From NCBI RefSeq assembly GCF_020687825.1, contig NZ_JAJEWP010000001.1:107980-171979 (forward strand): 64,000 bases of DNA. Reading direction: 5' to 3'. This DNA comes from Fluctibacter halophilus (GTDB lineage Bacteria > Pseudomonadota > Gammaproteobacteria > Enterobacterales > Alteromonadaceae). This document shows positions 1-9,076 of this stretch, one piece after another. Positions within the stretch are counted from its first letter, which is position 1. Every line of letters starts with the position of its first letter. Below the pieces are notes generated by a model. That model ran no database searches, was not told the origin of the DNA, and saw only the letters and a program-made list of their open reading frames with translations. A program made the position numbers and the translations under genes.

Positions 1-26
1 ACCCTACAACATTAAAAAAGACGCAC

Positions 27-1133
27 ATGGCATTAAACACAACCCAAGAGATCATTGACGACATTCGCGCCGGCAAGATGGTCATTCTGATGGATGACGA
101 AGACCGGGAAAACGAAGGGGACCTGATCATGGCCGCCCAGTTTGTTACTCCGGAGGCGATCAATTTCATGGTCACCCATGCCCGCGGGCTGGTGTGTCTG
201 CCAATGACCGCAGAGCGCTGTCAACGGCTTAATCTGCCATTGATGGTCGACAACAACGGTGCCCAGTTCTCCACCAACTTTACGGTATCCATTGAGGCCG
301 CGACCGGCGTTACCACCGGTATTTCGGCGGCGGATCGTGCCCGTACCATCCAGGTCGCTGTGGCCGCCAATGCCAAAGCTGACGACATTGTTCAGCCGGG
401 GCACATCTTTCCGCTGATCGCCAAAGAAGGCGGCGTGTTGAACCGAGCGGGTCATACCGAAGCGGGTGTTGATTTGGCCCGTTTGGCTGGCGCAGAGCCG
501 GCCGCCGTGATTGTCGAAATTCTGAATGACGATGGCACCATGGCCCGTCGACCGGAACTGGAAGCCTTTGCTGCCAAACACAACCTCAAAATTGGCACCA
601 TCGCGGATTTGATTGAGTACCGCAATCTGAATGAGACCACCATCGAGAAAGTGGCGGAGTGCCGTTTGCCCACCGAGCATGGTGAGTTTGACCTGATCAC
701 CTTTAAAGACGTGATCGATAACCAGGTTCATTTCGCCCTGCGTAAAGGGGAGGTCAACAGCACAGAACCGACCTTGGTGCGGGTTCACCTGCACAATACG
801 TTCAGTGATTTACTCGGCTCTGATCGCAACATTGACCGCAGCATGAGCCTGCCCGAGGCCATGGCGCGTATTGCCCAGGATGGCGGGGTGCTGGTGCTGT
901 TGGGCAAACAGGAAGATCTGCTGGGGCAGGTACGTCAGTTCGAAGCGGAAGACAAAGGTGAGCAACCTGCCGCGCAGAAATGGCAGGGCACGTCCCGCAC
1001 GGTCGGTGTCGGCAGCCAGATTTTGGCTACACTTGGGGTCAAGCAGATGCGCCTGCTCAGCCGTCCGAAAAAGTATCACGCCTTGTCAGGCTACGGCCTT
1101 GAAGTGGTGGAATACATTTACGACGACGAGTGA
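27..1133 (+). CDS. ribBA: 3,4-dihydroxy-2-butanone-4-phosphate synthase with degenerate GTP cyclohydrolase II-like domain (RibBA type)
   Basis: Makes 3,4-dihydroxy-2-butanone 4-phosphate from ribulose 5-phosphate, one of the two precursors of lumazine in cytosolic riboflavin synthesis. The N-terminal ~200 residues carry the acidic DHBP synthase motif [11 protein letters not shown] and the [13 protein letters not shown] segment. The C-terminal ~165 residues align with the GTP cyclohydrolase II fold (start [15 protein letters not shown], end [10 protein letters not shown]), but the zinc cysteines of the true enzyme (CxxxxxxxxxCxC after RVHSE) are absent: the equivalent stretch reads [20 protein letters not shown] cyclohydrolase II activity is therefore unlikely, and a separate ribA should exist elsewhere. 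The start follows a weak purine-rich site. ribH and nusB follow on the same strand. Confidence 0.93.
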   Translation: MALNTTQEIIDDIRAGKMVILMDDEDRENEGDLIMAAQFVTPEAINFMVTHARGLVCLPMTAERCQRLNLPLMVDNNGAQFSTNFTVSIEAATGVTTGISAADRARTIQVAVAANAKADDIVQPGHIFPLIAKEGGVLNRAGHTEAGVDLARLAGAEPAAVIVEILNDDGTMARRPELEAFAAKHNLKIGTIADLIEYRNLNETTIEKVAECRLPTEHGEFDLITFKDVIDNQVHFALRKGEVNSTEPTLVRVHLHNTFSDLLGSDRNIDRSMSLPEAMARIAQDGGVLVLLGKQEDLLGQVRQFEAEDKGEQPAAQKWQGTSRTVGVGSQILATLGVKQMRLLSRPKKYHALSGYGLEVVEYIYDDE

Positions 1134-1154
1134 GCCATTGCTGTAAAAAGAACA

Positions 1155-1183
1155 TTACCGCGATTGACGGTCTGTGCTACAAT
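1155..1183 (+). promoter_or_regulatory. Candidate sigma-70 promoter for ribH-nusB
   Basis: TTACCG (1155-1160), a 17-nt spacer and TACAAT (1178-1183) lie 41 nt before the ribH start, in the only sizeable gap between ribBA and ribH. Pattern match only. Confidence 0.5.
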
Positions 1184-1223
1184 GCGCGCCGTTTTTTCGT
1201 TCAATGACAGGACATAGGCAGAC

Positions 1224-1697
1224 ATGAACATTATTGAAGGCAATTTGCGCGCAACAGGAAAGTCCTTTGCGTTGGTTGTTTCCCGCTTTAACAGCTTTGT
1301 GGTTGAAAGCCTGGTAGACGGTGCGCTGGATGCGTTGGAGCGCGTCGGTGAGGTCAACGAACAGGACATCACCCTGGTACGTGTTCCTGGTGCTTATGAA
1401 TTGCCTGTGGTGGCTAAAAAACTGGCTGAACAGAAAAAATACGATGCGATCATCGCACTGGGTGCCGTGATCCGCGGCGGAACACCGCACTTTGACTTTG
1501 TTGCCGGTGAATGTAACAAAGGCCTGGCCCAGGTATCCCTGGAATACGGTATTCCGGTGGCGTTTGGCGTGATCACCACTGACAGCATCGAACAGGCGAT
1601 TGAGCGCTCTGGCACCAAGGCCGGTAATAAAGGCGCTGAAGCCGCAATGGGCGCGCTGGAAATGGTGAATGTCATGTCATTGATTGAAGAGGCCTGA
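1224..1697 (+). CDS. ribH: 6,7-dimethyl-8-ribityllumazine synthase
   Basis: Condenses the RibB product with 5-amino-6-ribitylaminouracil to give lumazine, the penultimate step of riboflavin synthesis. The 157-residue length is normal. Visible family motifs are the VSRFNSFV substrate-binding start, VPGAYELP, and the [14 protein letters not shown] segment with its conserved histidine near residue 89; the C-terminal half contains [11 protein letters not shown]. It is placed between ribBA and nusB, a very common gammaproteobacterial order, with only 2 nt before nusB, so the two are probably cotranscribed from the promoter-like site just upstream. Confidence 0.96.
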   Translation: MNIIEGNLRATGKSFALVVSRFNSFVVESLVDGALDALERVGEVNEQDITLVRVPGAYELPVVAKKLAEQKKYDAIIALGAVIRGGTPHFDFVAGECNKGLAQVSLEYGIPVAFGVITTDSIEQAIERSGTKAGNKGAEAAMGALEMVNVMSLIEEA

Positions 1698-1699
1698 GC

Positions 1700-2119
1700 G
1701 TGAAACCAGCCACCCGTCGTAAAGCCAGAGAGCTGGCGCTGCAGGGCATTTATTCCTGGCAGATGACTCAAAACGCCGTGCAACAAATTGAACTGCACCT
1801 GGCGACCTCGAACAACATGGAAAACGTCGATATGGCGTATTTTCAGGAGTTGTTGCGTGCGGTGATCAAAACCACCGACACCCTGGACGCGGCGATCAAA
1901 CCCTATCTGGGACGTCTGCCGGAAGAACTCGATCCGGTGGAAAAAGCGATCCTGCGTCTCGCGACCTATGAACTCACCCAGCGCATTGACGTGCCCTACA
2001 AGGTTGTCATTAACGAAGCCATCGAATTGGCGAAATCCTTTGGCGCTGAAGAAAGTCACAAGTTTGTCAACGGTGTGCTGGATAAAGCCGTCAAAACCTT
2101 GCGCAAAGACGAGCTGTAA
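1700..2119 (+). CDS. nusB: Transcription antitermination factor NusB
   Basis: Binds boxA RNA with NusE (ribosomal protein S10) and supports rRNA antitermination. The protein has 139 residues, all-helical in appearance, beginning [20 protein letters not shown] (the arginine-rich RNA-binding helix) and containing the conserved [15 protein letters not shown] and the C-terminal [27 protein letters not shown] signature. The start is GTG, 2 nt after the ribH stop; no ATG fits better. The ribH-nusB-thiL-pgpA order is standard for gammaproteobacteria. Confidence 0.96.
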   Translation: MKPATRRKARELALQGIYSWQMTQNAVQQIELHLATSNNMENVDMAYFQELLRAVIKTTDTLDAAIKPYLGRLPEELDPVEKAILRLATYELTQRIDVPYKVVINEAIELAKSFGAEESHKFVNGVLDKAVKTLRKDEL

Positions 2120-2136
2120 GTACTCGCAGAGGACCT

Positions 2137-3099
2137 GTGAAAGAATTTGAATTGATCGATACCTTCTTCAAGGCCGGAAGTTATCAACGTAAAGATGTGG
2201 TACTCGGCATCGGCGATGATTGCGCCATTGCCGATGTCCCGTCAGGCCAGTCCCTGGTGGTTACGACTGACACCTTGGTCAGCGGTGTGCACTTTTTTGC
2301 CGATGCACCGCCAGAAGCCATCGCCCACAAAGCAGTGGCGGTGAACCTCAGTGATCTCGCCTCGATGGGTGCGGAGCCCGCGTGGCTCAGTTTATCCCTG
2401 TCATTGCCTGATGCCGATGAGGCGTGGGTTGCGGCGTTCTCAAAAGCGTTGCATGCCCTTAGCGAATATTACTCCATCCAGTTGATTGGTGGCGACACGG
2501 TTCGCGGCCCATTGTCCGTTACCATCACCGCACACGGCTTCGTGCCACAGGGGCAGGCGTTGTGTCGACACAATGCCAAGCCGGGCGACTTAATTTATGT
2601 GACCGGTAGCCTGGGCGATGCTGCAGCAGGCCTGGCAATCTTGCGTGGACAATTAAAAACCACCCAAAACAGTGAAGACTTTCTGGTCAATCGACTCCAT
2701 TACCCGACACCACGCCTGCTGGCAGGTACGGCGGTGCGACGTATTGCCACCGCGGGCATCGATATTTCGGACGGCTTGCTGGCCGATTTGCAACATGTCT
2801 TAAGCAGTTCCGGTTGTGGCGCTCAACTGCACCTGGAACAGTTACCGCTGTCTGTGGCAATGCGTGAGTCAGTGCCGGCCAACAAAGCCTATGACTTTGC
2901 CCTCGCTGGTGGTGACGACTATGAGCTGCTGTTTACCGTCAGTGCAGACAAGCGCACTAATCTGGAAATCAATCTGGCCAACTTTAACGTTGAGGCGACC
3001 TGCATCGGGCAGATGACCGGAAAAGACGGCAAAATTGAATTGCGCCTCGGGGATGAGCCTTATTCCCTGGACGTGAAAGGTTACGAGCACTTCAGCTGA
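2137..3099 (+). CDS. thiL: Thiamine-monophosphate kinase
   Basis: Phosphorylates thiamine monophosphate to the active cofactor thiamine diphosphate with ATP. The 320-residue sequence has the ThiL/PurM superfamily signatures: GIGDDCAI near residue 24 (metal and phosphate binding), TTDTLVSGVHF, LSDLASMGAEP, GGDTVRGPL and GIDISDGLLADLQH, plus the late GGDDYELLFTV. The start is GTG with AGAGGA upstream. Its TGA stop shares its A with the ATG of pgpA, which implies translational coupling. The thiamine diphosphate it makes is the cofactor of the Dxs encoded just downstream on the other strand. Confidence 0.96.
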   Translation: MKEFELIDTFFKAGSYQRKDVVLGIGDDCAIADVPSGQSLVVTTDTLVSGVHFFADAPPEAIAHKAVAVNLSDLASMGAEPAWLSLSLSLPDADEAWVAAFSKALHALSEYYSIQLIGGDTVRGPLSVTITAHGFVPQGQALCRHNAKPGDLIYVTGSLGDAAAGLAILRGQLKTTQNSEDFLVNRLHYPTPRLLAGTAVRRIATAGIDISDGLLADLQHVLSSSGCGAQLHLEQLPLSVAMRESVPANKAYDFALAGGDDYELLFTVSADKRTNLEINLANFNVEATCIGQMTGKDGKIELRLGDEPYSLDVKGYEHFS

Positions 3100-3584
3100 T
3101 GGAATCGTTGCTGCGCGAGCGGGTGTCACTGCGCCGACCTACACATTTGCTGGCGTTGGGCTTTGGTTCTGGTCTGAGCCGCAATATGCCCGGCACCATG
3201 GGCACTCTGGCGGCATTGCCGCTGGTTGTCGCACTGGCGTTCTGGTTACCACTGTGGGCGTATATCCTGGTGTGCGTGATTGGGTCACTGGGGGGCATCT
3301 ATGTGTGTGGAAAAACCGCAGATGACATGGGTATCCATGACCATCCTTCGATTGTGTGGGACGAGTTTGCCGGCATCGCGATCACGCTGATTGCGGTACC
3401 ACTGAACCCCTGGACCGTTGTGGCTGGCTTTATCGCGTTCAGGGTGCTGGATATCCTCAAACCCTGGCCAATCAAACATTTTGACCAACACTTACACGGC
3501 GGTCTGGGCATTATGCTGGACGATGTGTTGGCCGGTTTGGCCGCATGTGGGCTGTTGCACGCCGGTTTGGCGCTAGTGTCTTAA
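3099..3584 (+). CDS. pgpA: Phosphatidylglycerophosphatase A
   Basis: Inner-membrane phosphatase that dephosphorylates phosphatidylglycerophosphate to phosphatidylglycerol. The protein has 161 residues with the PgpA signatures GFGSGLSRNMPGTMGTLAA near the N-terminus, HDHPSIVWDEFAGI in the middle and FRVLDILKPWPI followed by HGGLGIMLDDVLAG. Hydrophobic segments around residues 30-70, 85-115 and 140-158 suggest a polytopic membrane protein. The start ATG overlaps the thiL stop by one base. Its last 4 nt overlap the end of a convergent small gene. Confidence 0.94.
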   Translation: MESLLRERVSLRRPTHLLALGFGSGLSRNMPGTMGTLAALPLVVALAFWLPLWAYILVCVIGSLGGIYVCGKTADDMGIHDHPSIVWDEFAGIAITLIAVPLNPWTVVAGFIAFRVLDILKPWPIKHFDQHLHGGLGIMLDDVLAGLAACGLLHAGLALVS

Positions 3585-3772
3585 ACCTTGCCGTTATGTG
3601 GGGTCTGGCGTGGTTTTTCAAACACGCTGGTCAACGCGGAATAGATCAACACTGTCACAACACCAACAACCACCGGCGCGAGCCAGTCGATTCCCTGTAA
3701 TCCATAACGAATAAATTGGTGCACCAAGGCCCCGAATGCGGCGCTGAAGGCGAGTAGCAAAGGGTTAGTCAT
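3581..3772 (-). CDS. Small two-helix membrane protein of unknown function
   Basis: I do not recognise the family. The 63-residue product has a hydrophobic N-terminal helix (residues 3-18), a short polar turn containing HQFIRYGLQGIDW, a second membrane helix (about residues 31-50) and a charged tail. The start was set at the ATG at 3772 because AAGGA sits 8 nt upstream; an in-frame ATG at 3844 would add 24 polar residues with no ribosome site. It is convergent with pgpA (4 nt overlap). Coding status rests on the start site and the hydrophobic pattern. Confidence 0.5.
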   Translation of the reverse strand: MTNPLLLAFSAAFGALVHQFIRYGLQGIDWLAPVVVGVVTVLIYSALTSVFEKPRQTPHNGKV

Positions 3773-3897
3773 GTTGACGTCCTTGTTCGATTGAACATTG
3801 ATCCAGTCATAAATGTAACTGATTCTGACCAATTTGCTAGTCAATATGGCTATTTTTTTAACCGTTTTAACTGTTTCGGGACGTCAACGACTGAACA

Positions 3898-5772
3898 CTA
3901 CTGGGGCTGCTGGTTGAGGAAATCGTTAACCTGACGGACGATGCCCGCGCCGTCAATGCCAAGTTCAGCGTACATCTCTTGCTGGGTACCCTGCATAATA
4001 AACTGATCCGGCAAACCTAACTGCAGCAACTTGCAGCCTGATTGTCGGCGTAGCAGGTACTCACCCACTGCGCTTCCTGCACCGCCCATAATGGCGCCGT
4101 CTTCCAGGGTCACCACGGTATGATGGCTGGCAAAGGCGCTATCCAGTGCGTCGGTATCCAGAGGCTTGACAAACCGCATGTCGATGACGGTGGCATTCAG
4201 GGTGTCGGCAGCGCGCAGCGCTTCGGGCAACAACGTACCAAAGTTCAGCACAGCGATGCCTTCGCCATCCCGCAGTGTGCGACTTTTGCCAATCTCCAGT
4301 GCGGTCATGGTTTTGTCAGGCTCGGTACCGTTGCCGCTGCCTCTTGGGTAGCGTACTGCGGCTGGCTGGTTGAGCTTGTGTCCGGTGTAAAGCATCTGGC
4401 GGCATTCGTTTTCGTCAGCCGGGGTCATGATCACCATGTTGGGAATGCAACGCAAAAAGCTGATGTCAAACGCGCCTTGGTGGGTAGGACCGTCTGCACC
4501 GACTACGCCAGCACGGTCAATAGCGAACAACACCGGTAGGTTTTGCAGCGCGACGTCGTGGATCAACTGATCATACGCCCGTTGCAAAAACGTCGAGTAA
4601 ATCGCAACAACGGCATTCAGTCCCTCTTTGGCCAGACCGGCCGCGAAGGTCACTGCGTGTTGTTCGGCAATGGCAACGTCAAAGTACTGCTCTGGAAACT
4701 GCTGTGAAAAGCGCACCATGCCAGATCCTTCGCGCATTGCAGGTGTGATGGCCATCAGGCGCTCGTCTTCGGCTGCCATATCGCACAACCAATCACCGAA
4801 CACCTGTGAGAAGGTCGGGGATGAGGGTTTGCTGGCCGGCAATTTGTCATCCGCAGGATTGAACTTCGGCACGGCGTGGAATTTGATCGGATCTTTTTCC
4901 GCCAGCTCGTAGCCTTTGCCTTTCTTGGTCACTACATGCAGGATTTGCGGGCCTTTGATATTGCGCATGTTGCGCAGGGTATCGACCATGCCGTTGACAT
5001 CGTGTCCGTCGATGGGGCCGATGTAGTTGAAGCCGAGTTCTTCGAAAATGGTGCCCGGTACGACCATGCCCTTGATGTGTTCCTCTGCACGGGACGCAAA
5101 TTCCTTGATCGGCGGGACGTTGCTGAGCAGCTTTTTACCGCCATCGCGAATGGAGTTGAAAAAGTTACCGGTCAGCAGTCGCGCCAGATGGCTGTTCAGG
5201 GCGCCGACATTTTCGGAGATCGACATTTCGTTGTCGTTCAGCACCACCAACAGATCTTTATCAATGTCACCGCCATGATTCATGGCTTCGAAGGCCATGC
5301 CTGCGGTCATTGCGCCGTCGCCGATGACGGCGACTATCTTGCGATCTTTACCTTCCTTTTCTGCGGCCACTGCCATGCCCAGGGCGGCGCTGATGGAGGT
5401 GGATGAATGGCCAACGGCGAAGGTGTCGTAGTCACTTTCCGGCGGCCATGGAAACGGATGCAGGCCACCCTTTTTGCGGATGGTTGGCATACGATCCCGG
5501 CGTCCGGTGAGTATTTTATGCGGGTAAGCCTGATGACCAACATCCCATAGCAAACGATCGAACGGTGTGTTGTACACATAGTGGAGTGCCACCGTCAGTT
5601 CAACAGTGCCCAGGCCTGAGGCGAAATGGCCACTGCTTTGGGCCACACAGTTGAGCAGGTATTGGCGCAGTTCGTCCGCGCATTGGCGCAACTTGTCTTT
5701 GGGGAGGTTGCGCAATGCGTCCGGCGTATCGGCCAGAGCCAAAACAGGGTAGTTGGCGAGATCCAGGGTCAT
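3898..5772 (-). CDS. dxs: 1-deoxy-D-xylulose-5-phosphate synthase
   Basis: Thiamine-diphosphate enzyme that joins pyruvate and glyceraldehyde 3-phosphate in the first step of the MEP isoprenoid pathway. The length of 624 residues is typical. The cofactor motif [15 protein letters not shown] with downstream [12 protein letters not shown] lies near residues 150-185; the transketolase pyrimidine domain has [15 protein letters not shown] and [15 protein letters not shown], followed by the C-terminal domain. It is the last gene of xseB-ispA-dxs, so one transcript covers two isoprenoid steps. thiL on the opposite strand supplies its cofactor. Confidence 0.97.
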   Translation of the reverse strand: MTLDLANYPVLALADTPDALRNLPKDKLRQCADELRQYLLNCVAQSSGHFASGLGTVELTVALHYVYNTPFDRLLWDVGHQAYPHKILTGRRDRMPTIRKKGGLHPFPWPPESDYDTFAVGHSSTSISAALGMAVAAEKEGKDRKIVAVIGDGAMTAGMAFEAMNHGGDIDKDLLVVLNDNEMSISENVGALNSHLARLLTGNFFNSIRDGGKKLLSNVPPIKEFASRAEEHIKGMVVPGTIFEELGFNYIGPIDGHDVNGMVDTLRNMRNIKGPQILHVVTKKGKGYELAEKDPIKFHAVPKFNPADDKLPASKPSSPTFSQVFGDWLCDMAAEDERLMAITPAMREGSGMVRFSQQFPEQYFDVAIAEQHAVTFAAGLAKEGLNAVVAIYSTFLQRAYDQLIHDVALQNLPVLFAIDRAGVVGADGPTHQGAFDISFLRCIPNMVIMTPADENECRQMLYTGHKLNQPAAVRYPRGSGNGTEPDKTMTALEIGKSRTLRDGEGIAVLNFGTLLPEALRAADTLNATVIDMRFVKPLDTDALDSAFASHHTVVTLEDGAIMGGAGSAVGEYLLRRQSGCKLLQLGLPDQFIMQGTQQEMYAELGIDGAGIVRQVNDFLNQQPQ

Positions 5773-5806
5773 GAGGTGCCTAATTGCTTTCGTGTTTTTC
5801 TAGGTA

Positions 5807-6700
5807 TCAGTGTTTGCGATGGATCAGATAGTCTGCAATCCCGCGCAGAATCTCGGTATTGTAGGGCAAACTGGCCAAGGCGTGAAGCGCTTGCTGATGT
5901 AATTCATGCAGATAAGCGGTCGCACCGTCCAATCCCATCAGTGCGGGGTAGGTACTTTTGTTGTGTGCCTGGTCTGAACCTTGTGGTTTACCAAGGGTTT
6001 GTGAGTCACTGATGATGTCGAGAATGTCGTCCTGGACCTGAAACGCCAGGCCAACATGACGGGCAAAATTTTCCAGCGCCAGGCTGTGTTCAGTTGGAAT
6101 ATCCAGCAACTGGCTGGGCATCAGGATCGCCGCCCGTAGCAAGGCCCCGGTTTTTTTCTGGTGCAATAGTTCCAGTTGATGTTGTTCGATGGCGTTATCG
6201 GTCGCTGCCAGATCCATCGCCTGTCCGCCACACATACCGGCATAACCGGATGCCTGCACCAGTGATTGCAGCAGTGTGATGCGTCGCTGCGATGCAGAGG
6301 CGGATAACGGGGCATTGGCGAGTACATCAAACGCCATGGTTTGCAGCGCATCGCCGGCCAGGATGGCGGTCGCTTCATCAAATTGAATGTGGCAGGTGGG
6401 CTTGCCACGGCGCAGATCATCATCATCCATCGCCGGTAAGTCGTCGTGGATCAGCGAGTAGCCATGAATACATTCGATGGCCAGTGCTATGGGATCCAGA
6501 TCGCTCAACGCCAGCCCCAGCATGTTTCCCACACTGTAAACCAGCAAGGGCCGCATGCGTTTTCCACCGTTAAGCAGTGCATATTCCATCGCGGCCTTGA
6601 GGCGTGGCGCGTGATCGTCCAGTTGACGAAAATGGTCTTTTATCGCGTGTTCAATGCGCTGTTGAACGGCTTGTTGTTGCTGCGCGAGGGCGGTATTCAT
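5807..6700 (-). CDS. ispA: Farnesyl diphosphate synthase (geranyltranstransferase)
   Basis: Condenses isopentenyl diphosphate with dimethylallyl and geranyl diphosphate to give farnesyl diphosphate for quinones and undecaprenyl carrier lipid. The 297-residue protein has both aspartate-rich motifs of trans-prenyltransferases: [14 protein letters not shown] (first motif, near residue 90) and DDILDIISD (second motif, near residue 225), plus the [11 protein letters not shown] segment. Its ATG overlaps the xseB stop as ATGA, showing tight coupling; dxs follows after 34 nt. Confidence 0.96.
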   Translation of the reverse strand: MNTALAQQQQAVQQRIEHAIKDHFRQLDDHAPRLKAAMEYALLNGGKRMRPLLVYSVGNMLGLALSDLDPIALAIECIHGYSLIHDDLPAMDDDDLRRGKPTCHIQFDEATAILAGDALQTMAFDVLANAPLSASASQRRITLLQSLVQASGYAGMCGGQAMDLAATDNAIEQHQLELLHQKKTGALLRAAILMPSQLLDIPTEHSLALENFARHVGLAFQVQDDILDIISDSQTLGKPQGSDQAHNKSTYPALMGLDGATAYLHELHQQALHALASLPYNTEILRGIADYLIHRKH

Positions 6701-6942
6701 GCGTCGTTTTCGTCGTCCGTCAGCGGTGACAGCTGCTCCTGTCCCTGTTGCTGCATCAATACCTGTACTTTCTGCTCTGCTTCCTGCAATTTTTTCTGGC
6801 TAACGCGCACCAGTTGAATACCGCGTTCAAACTGGCTTAGCGCCTCTTCCAAGGGCAGGTTGCCCATTTCCATTTGCTTAACGATGGTTTCCAGTTCCTG
6901 CATGGCAGATTCGAAATTGGGGGTATCATCGGGTTGATTCAT
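6697..6942 (-). CDS. xseB: Exodeoxyribonuclease VII small subunit
   Basis: Small subunit of ExoVII, a single-strand-specific exonuclease; several copies bind one XseA. The 81-residue product has the family core [19 protein letters not shown], then [17 protein letters not shown], and a coiled-coil-like tail rich in Q and E. I chose the ATG at 6942, which gives the usual length; an upstream in-frame ATG at 6984 would add 14 atypical residues. First gene of xseB-ispA-dxs, with a 4-nt ATGA overlap into ispA. Divergent from pomA. Confidence 0.93.
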   Translation of the reverse strand: MNQPDDTPNFESAMQELETIVKQMEMGNLPLEEALSQFERGIQLVRVSQKKLQEAEQKVQVLMQQQGQEQLSPLTDDENDA

Positions 6943-6984
6943 GGCTGTGCAGACCTTCTCGGTGGTGCTGGGATCTTGGTGCAA

Positions 6985-7249
6985 TATACGCTGCGCACCT
7001 TACCTGACGGCTGCTACAGGGTCAAACATTTGTCGTGATTGAAAGGTTGGCGTTGATAAACGGGTCTTATTCGGGCAACACAGGCTAAACAATGCTATAG
7101 AAATCTGTACCTTGGACGATAAAATGATCATTGCGATACACGCGTTTTGAACATCCTGTGGTCGCCATGAAAAAACATCGGTATGCTGATAATACTAAGA
7201 TTGGCTAGCAAAGCGGCACCTTAACACGCCGAATTTCGGGGAGGAGACA
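6985..7249. other. Divergent intergenic region between xseB and pomA
   Basis: 265 nt without a gene, and it must hold the promoters of both xseB-ispA-dxs and pomAB. I see a GATAAT-like -10 near 7189 without a convincing -35, and a strong ribosome binding site GGGGAGGAG (7238-7246) before the GTG of pomA. No repeat or RNA structure stands out. Confidence 0.4.
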
Positions 7250-8014
7250 GTGGATTTAGCAACCCTCATAGGTATGCTCGGTGCGATGGGATTCGTCCTT
7301 ATGGCGATGGTGTTGGGCGGCGACATCGGTATGTTTATCAACGTGCCATCGGTGTTGATCGTATTCGGTGGAACCCTATTCGTGGTCCTGTCTCAATATA
7401 CCCTAGGCCAGTTTTTTGGCGCGGGCAAAATTGCCGCCAAAGCCTTTATGTTCAAGATTGAGCAACCCGAAGACCTGATCCAGAAAATCGTTGAAATGGC
7501 AGATGCAGCCCGTAAAGGTGGCTTCCTGGCGCTGGAAGAGGCAGAAATTGAGAACGCCTTCATGCAGAAGGGCGTGGATATGCTGGTGGATGGCCATGAC
7601 GTTGAAGTGGTTCGCGACACCCTGGCCAAAGACATTGCCATGACTTCAGAGCGGCATGAGTTCGGTGCGTCTATTTTCAAAGGCATGGGTGATGTAGCGC
7701 CGGCGATGGGCATGATCGGTACCCTGATTGGTCTGGTAGCCATGCTGTCCAACATGGATGATCCGAAAGCCATCGGACCTGCGATGGCAGTGGCATTGCT
7801 GACCACACTGTACGGTGCGTTTCTGGCCAACGTGGTGTGCCTGCCGATTGCGGTAAAGCTGTCTAATCGGGCCGGTGAAGAGCGACTCAACCAATCGTTG
7901 GTGCTCGATGGTGTGGTAGGGATTGCCGACGGGCAGAACCCGCGGGTGATTGAAGGGATCCTGAAAAACTACCTGGCCGCCAGTCGCCGTAACGAAGCCA
8001 AAGAAGAAGAGTAG
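7250..8014 (+). CDS. pomA: Sodium-type flagellar motor stator protein PomA (MotA family)
   Basis: Inner-membrane stator subunit forming, with PomB, the ion channel that drives flagellar rotation. The 254-residue sequence closely follows Vibrio PomA: start DLATLIGMLGAMGFVLMAMVLGG, cytoplasmic loop with KAFMFKIEQPEDLIQKIVEM and ARKGGFLALEE, and the last two helices in GDVAPAMGMIGTLIGLVAML and GPAMAVALLTTLYGAFLANV. Four membrane segments are visible. The start is GTG with an excellent GGAGGAG site. Assignment to the sodium type rests on similarity to the Vibrio protein and on its PomB partner 8 nt downstream. Confidence 0.96.
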   Translation: MDLATLIGMLGAMGFVLMAMVLGGDIGMFINVPSVLIVFGGTLFVVLSQYTLGQFFGAGKIAAKAFMFKIEQPEDLIQKIVEMADAARKGGFLALEEAEIENAFMQKGVDMLVDGHDVEVVRDTLAKDIAMTSERHEFGASIFKGMGDVAPAMGMIGTLIGLVAMLSNMDDPKAIGPAMAVALLTTLYGAFLANVVCLPIAVKLSNRAGEERLNQSLVLDGVVGIADGQNPRVIEGILKNYLAASRRNEAKEEE

Positions 8015-8022
8015 GTCATACT

Positions 8023-8973
8023 GTGGCTCAACAGAAAGAAGGTTGTCCAAAATGTCCACCCCCTGGGTTACCCCAGTGGATGGGGACGTTTGCCGATCTG
8101 ATGTCACTGTTGATGTGCTTCTTCGTGTTGCTGCTGGCCTTTTCCGAAATGGACGTACTGAAGTTCAAACAGATCGCGGGCTCGATGAAGTTTGCGTTTG
8201 GTGTGCAGAATAAGATTGAAGTCAAGGACATTCCCAAAGGCACCAGCGTGATCGCGATGGAGTTCCGTCCCGGCAGGCCGGATCCGACACCGATTGAAAA
8301 CATCCAGCAGCAGACCATCGACATGACCCAGCAGATGCTGGAGTTCCAGGCCGGCGATGAAGACTCGGCCGGTGGGCGTCAGAAACAGCGTGGCGAACAA
8401 CGCGGCGGGTCGGCGCAGCAAACGGCCACTGAACAGTCCAGTTCCCAGAGTCGCCAGGCGGCCCAGGAACAAACCAATGAATTGATGAAAAAGGTCGCCC
8501 AGCAGTTGCAACGGCAAATTCTGGACGGCTCGATAGAAATGGAATCGCTGGGACAGCAAATTACCATCCGCATCCGTGAGAATGGATCATTCTCGGCCGG
8601 TTCCGCCTTCCTGCAACCCCAATTTGTGCCTATCCTGCGATCGATCGGTACCTTGCTGGCCGACGTACCCGGTGAAATTGAAATCTCCGGGCACAGTGAT
8701 TCGCAGAACATTTCCAATGAACTTTACCGTTCTAACTGGGACTTGTCCGCTCAACGTGCGGTGGCGGTGGCCGAAGAGCTGCGTCGTGCGCCGGGGTTTG
8801 ACGAAAGCCGCATGGAAGTGGTGGGTCGCGCCGATACCCAGCCCCTGGCAGACAATGAAGACGGAGATGCGCGCGGACGTAACCGCCGGGTGGAAATATC
8901 CATCAATCAGGGTAAACCCATGGTTTCAAAGCCGATTTCGGTGGTTGAATCGAACGACCCAGAACAACAATAG
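8023..8973 (+). CDS. pomB: Sodium-type flagellar motor stator protein PomB (MotB family, OmpA-like C-terminus)
   Basis: Stator subunit that binds the sodium ion and anchors the stator to peptidoglycan. The single membrane helix follows CPPPGLPQWMGTFADLMSLL; the channel aspartate is Asp25. A plug/linker region with KFAFGVQNKIEVKDIPKGTS leads to a Gln/Ser-rich linker (residues ~115-155) and an OmpA-like domain with SGHSDSQNISNELYRSNWDL and NRRVEISI. Length 316 residues, matching Vibrio PomB. The start is GTG, as in pomA. A GC-rich inverted repeat follows the gene. Confidence 0.96.
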   Translation: MAQQKEGCPKCPPPGLPQWMGTFADLMSLLMCFFVLLLAFSEMDVLKFKQIAGSMKFAFGVQNKIEVKDIPKGTSVIAMEFRPGRPDPTPIENIQQQTIDMTQQMLEFQAGDEDSAGGRQKQRGEQRGGSAQQTATEQSSSQSRQAAQEQTNELMKKVAQQLQRQILDGSIEMESLGQQITIRIRENGSFSAGSAFLQPQFVPILRSIGTLLADVPGEIEISGHSDSQNISNELYRSNWDLSAQRAVAVAEELRRAPGFDESRMEVVGRADTQPLADNEDGDARGRNRRVEISINQGKPMVSKPISVVESNDPEQQ

Positions 8974-8983
8974 GCGCTTATCC

Positions 8984-9018
8984 CCCCACAACCGCGGTCT
9001 GTCGGTTGCTTTGTGGGG
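8984..9018. terminator. Inverted repeat after pomB
   Basis: CCCCACAA (8984-8991) pairs with TTGTGGGG (9011-9018), with an inner CCG/CGG pairing. No T-run follows, so it is either a weak terminator for pomAB or a structural element. It overlaps the -35 of the proposed thiI promoter. Confidence 0.45.
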
Positions 9019-9033
9019 CATGGGCGCTATAAT
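9006..9033 (+). promoter_or_regulatory. Candidate sigma-70 promoter for thiI
   Basis: TTGCTT (9006-9011), 16-nt spacer, perfect TATAAT (9028-9033), 43 nt before the thiI ATG. The -35 lies inside the right arm of the inverted repeat behind pomB. Confidence 0.6.
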
Positions 9034-9076
9034 CCGCGGCTAATTTTCCATCATTCGGCCTGCTGTGGAGCCCGCC

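Noticed and set aside
7209..7235. Sigma-28-like CAAAGCGG-N11-GCCGAATT before pomA
   Set aside because: Only the core bases match, and transcription from it would begin inside the pomA ribosome binding site.
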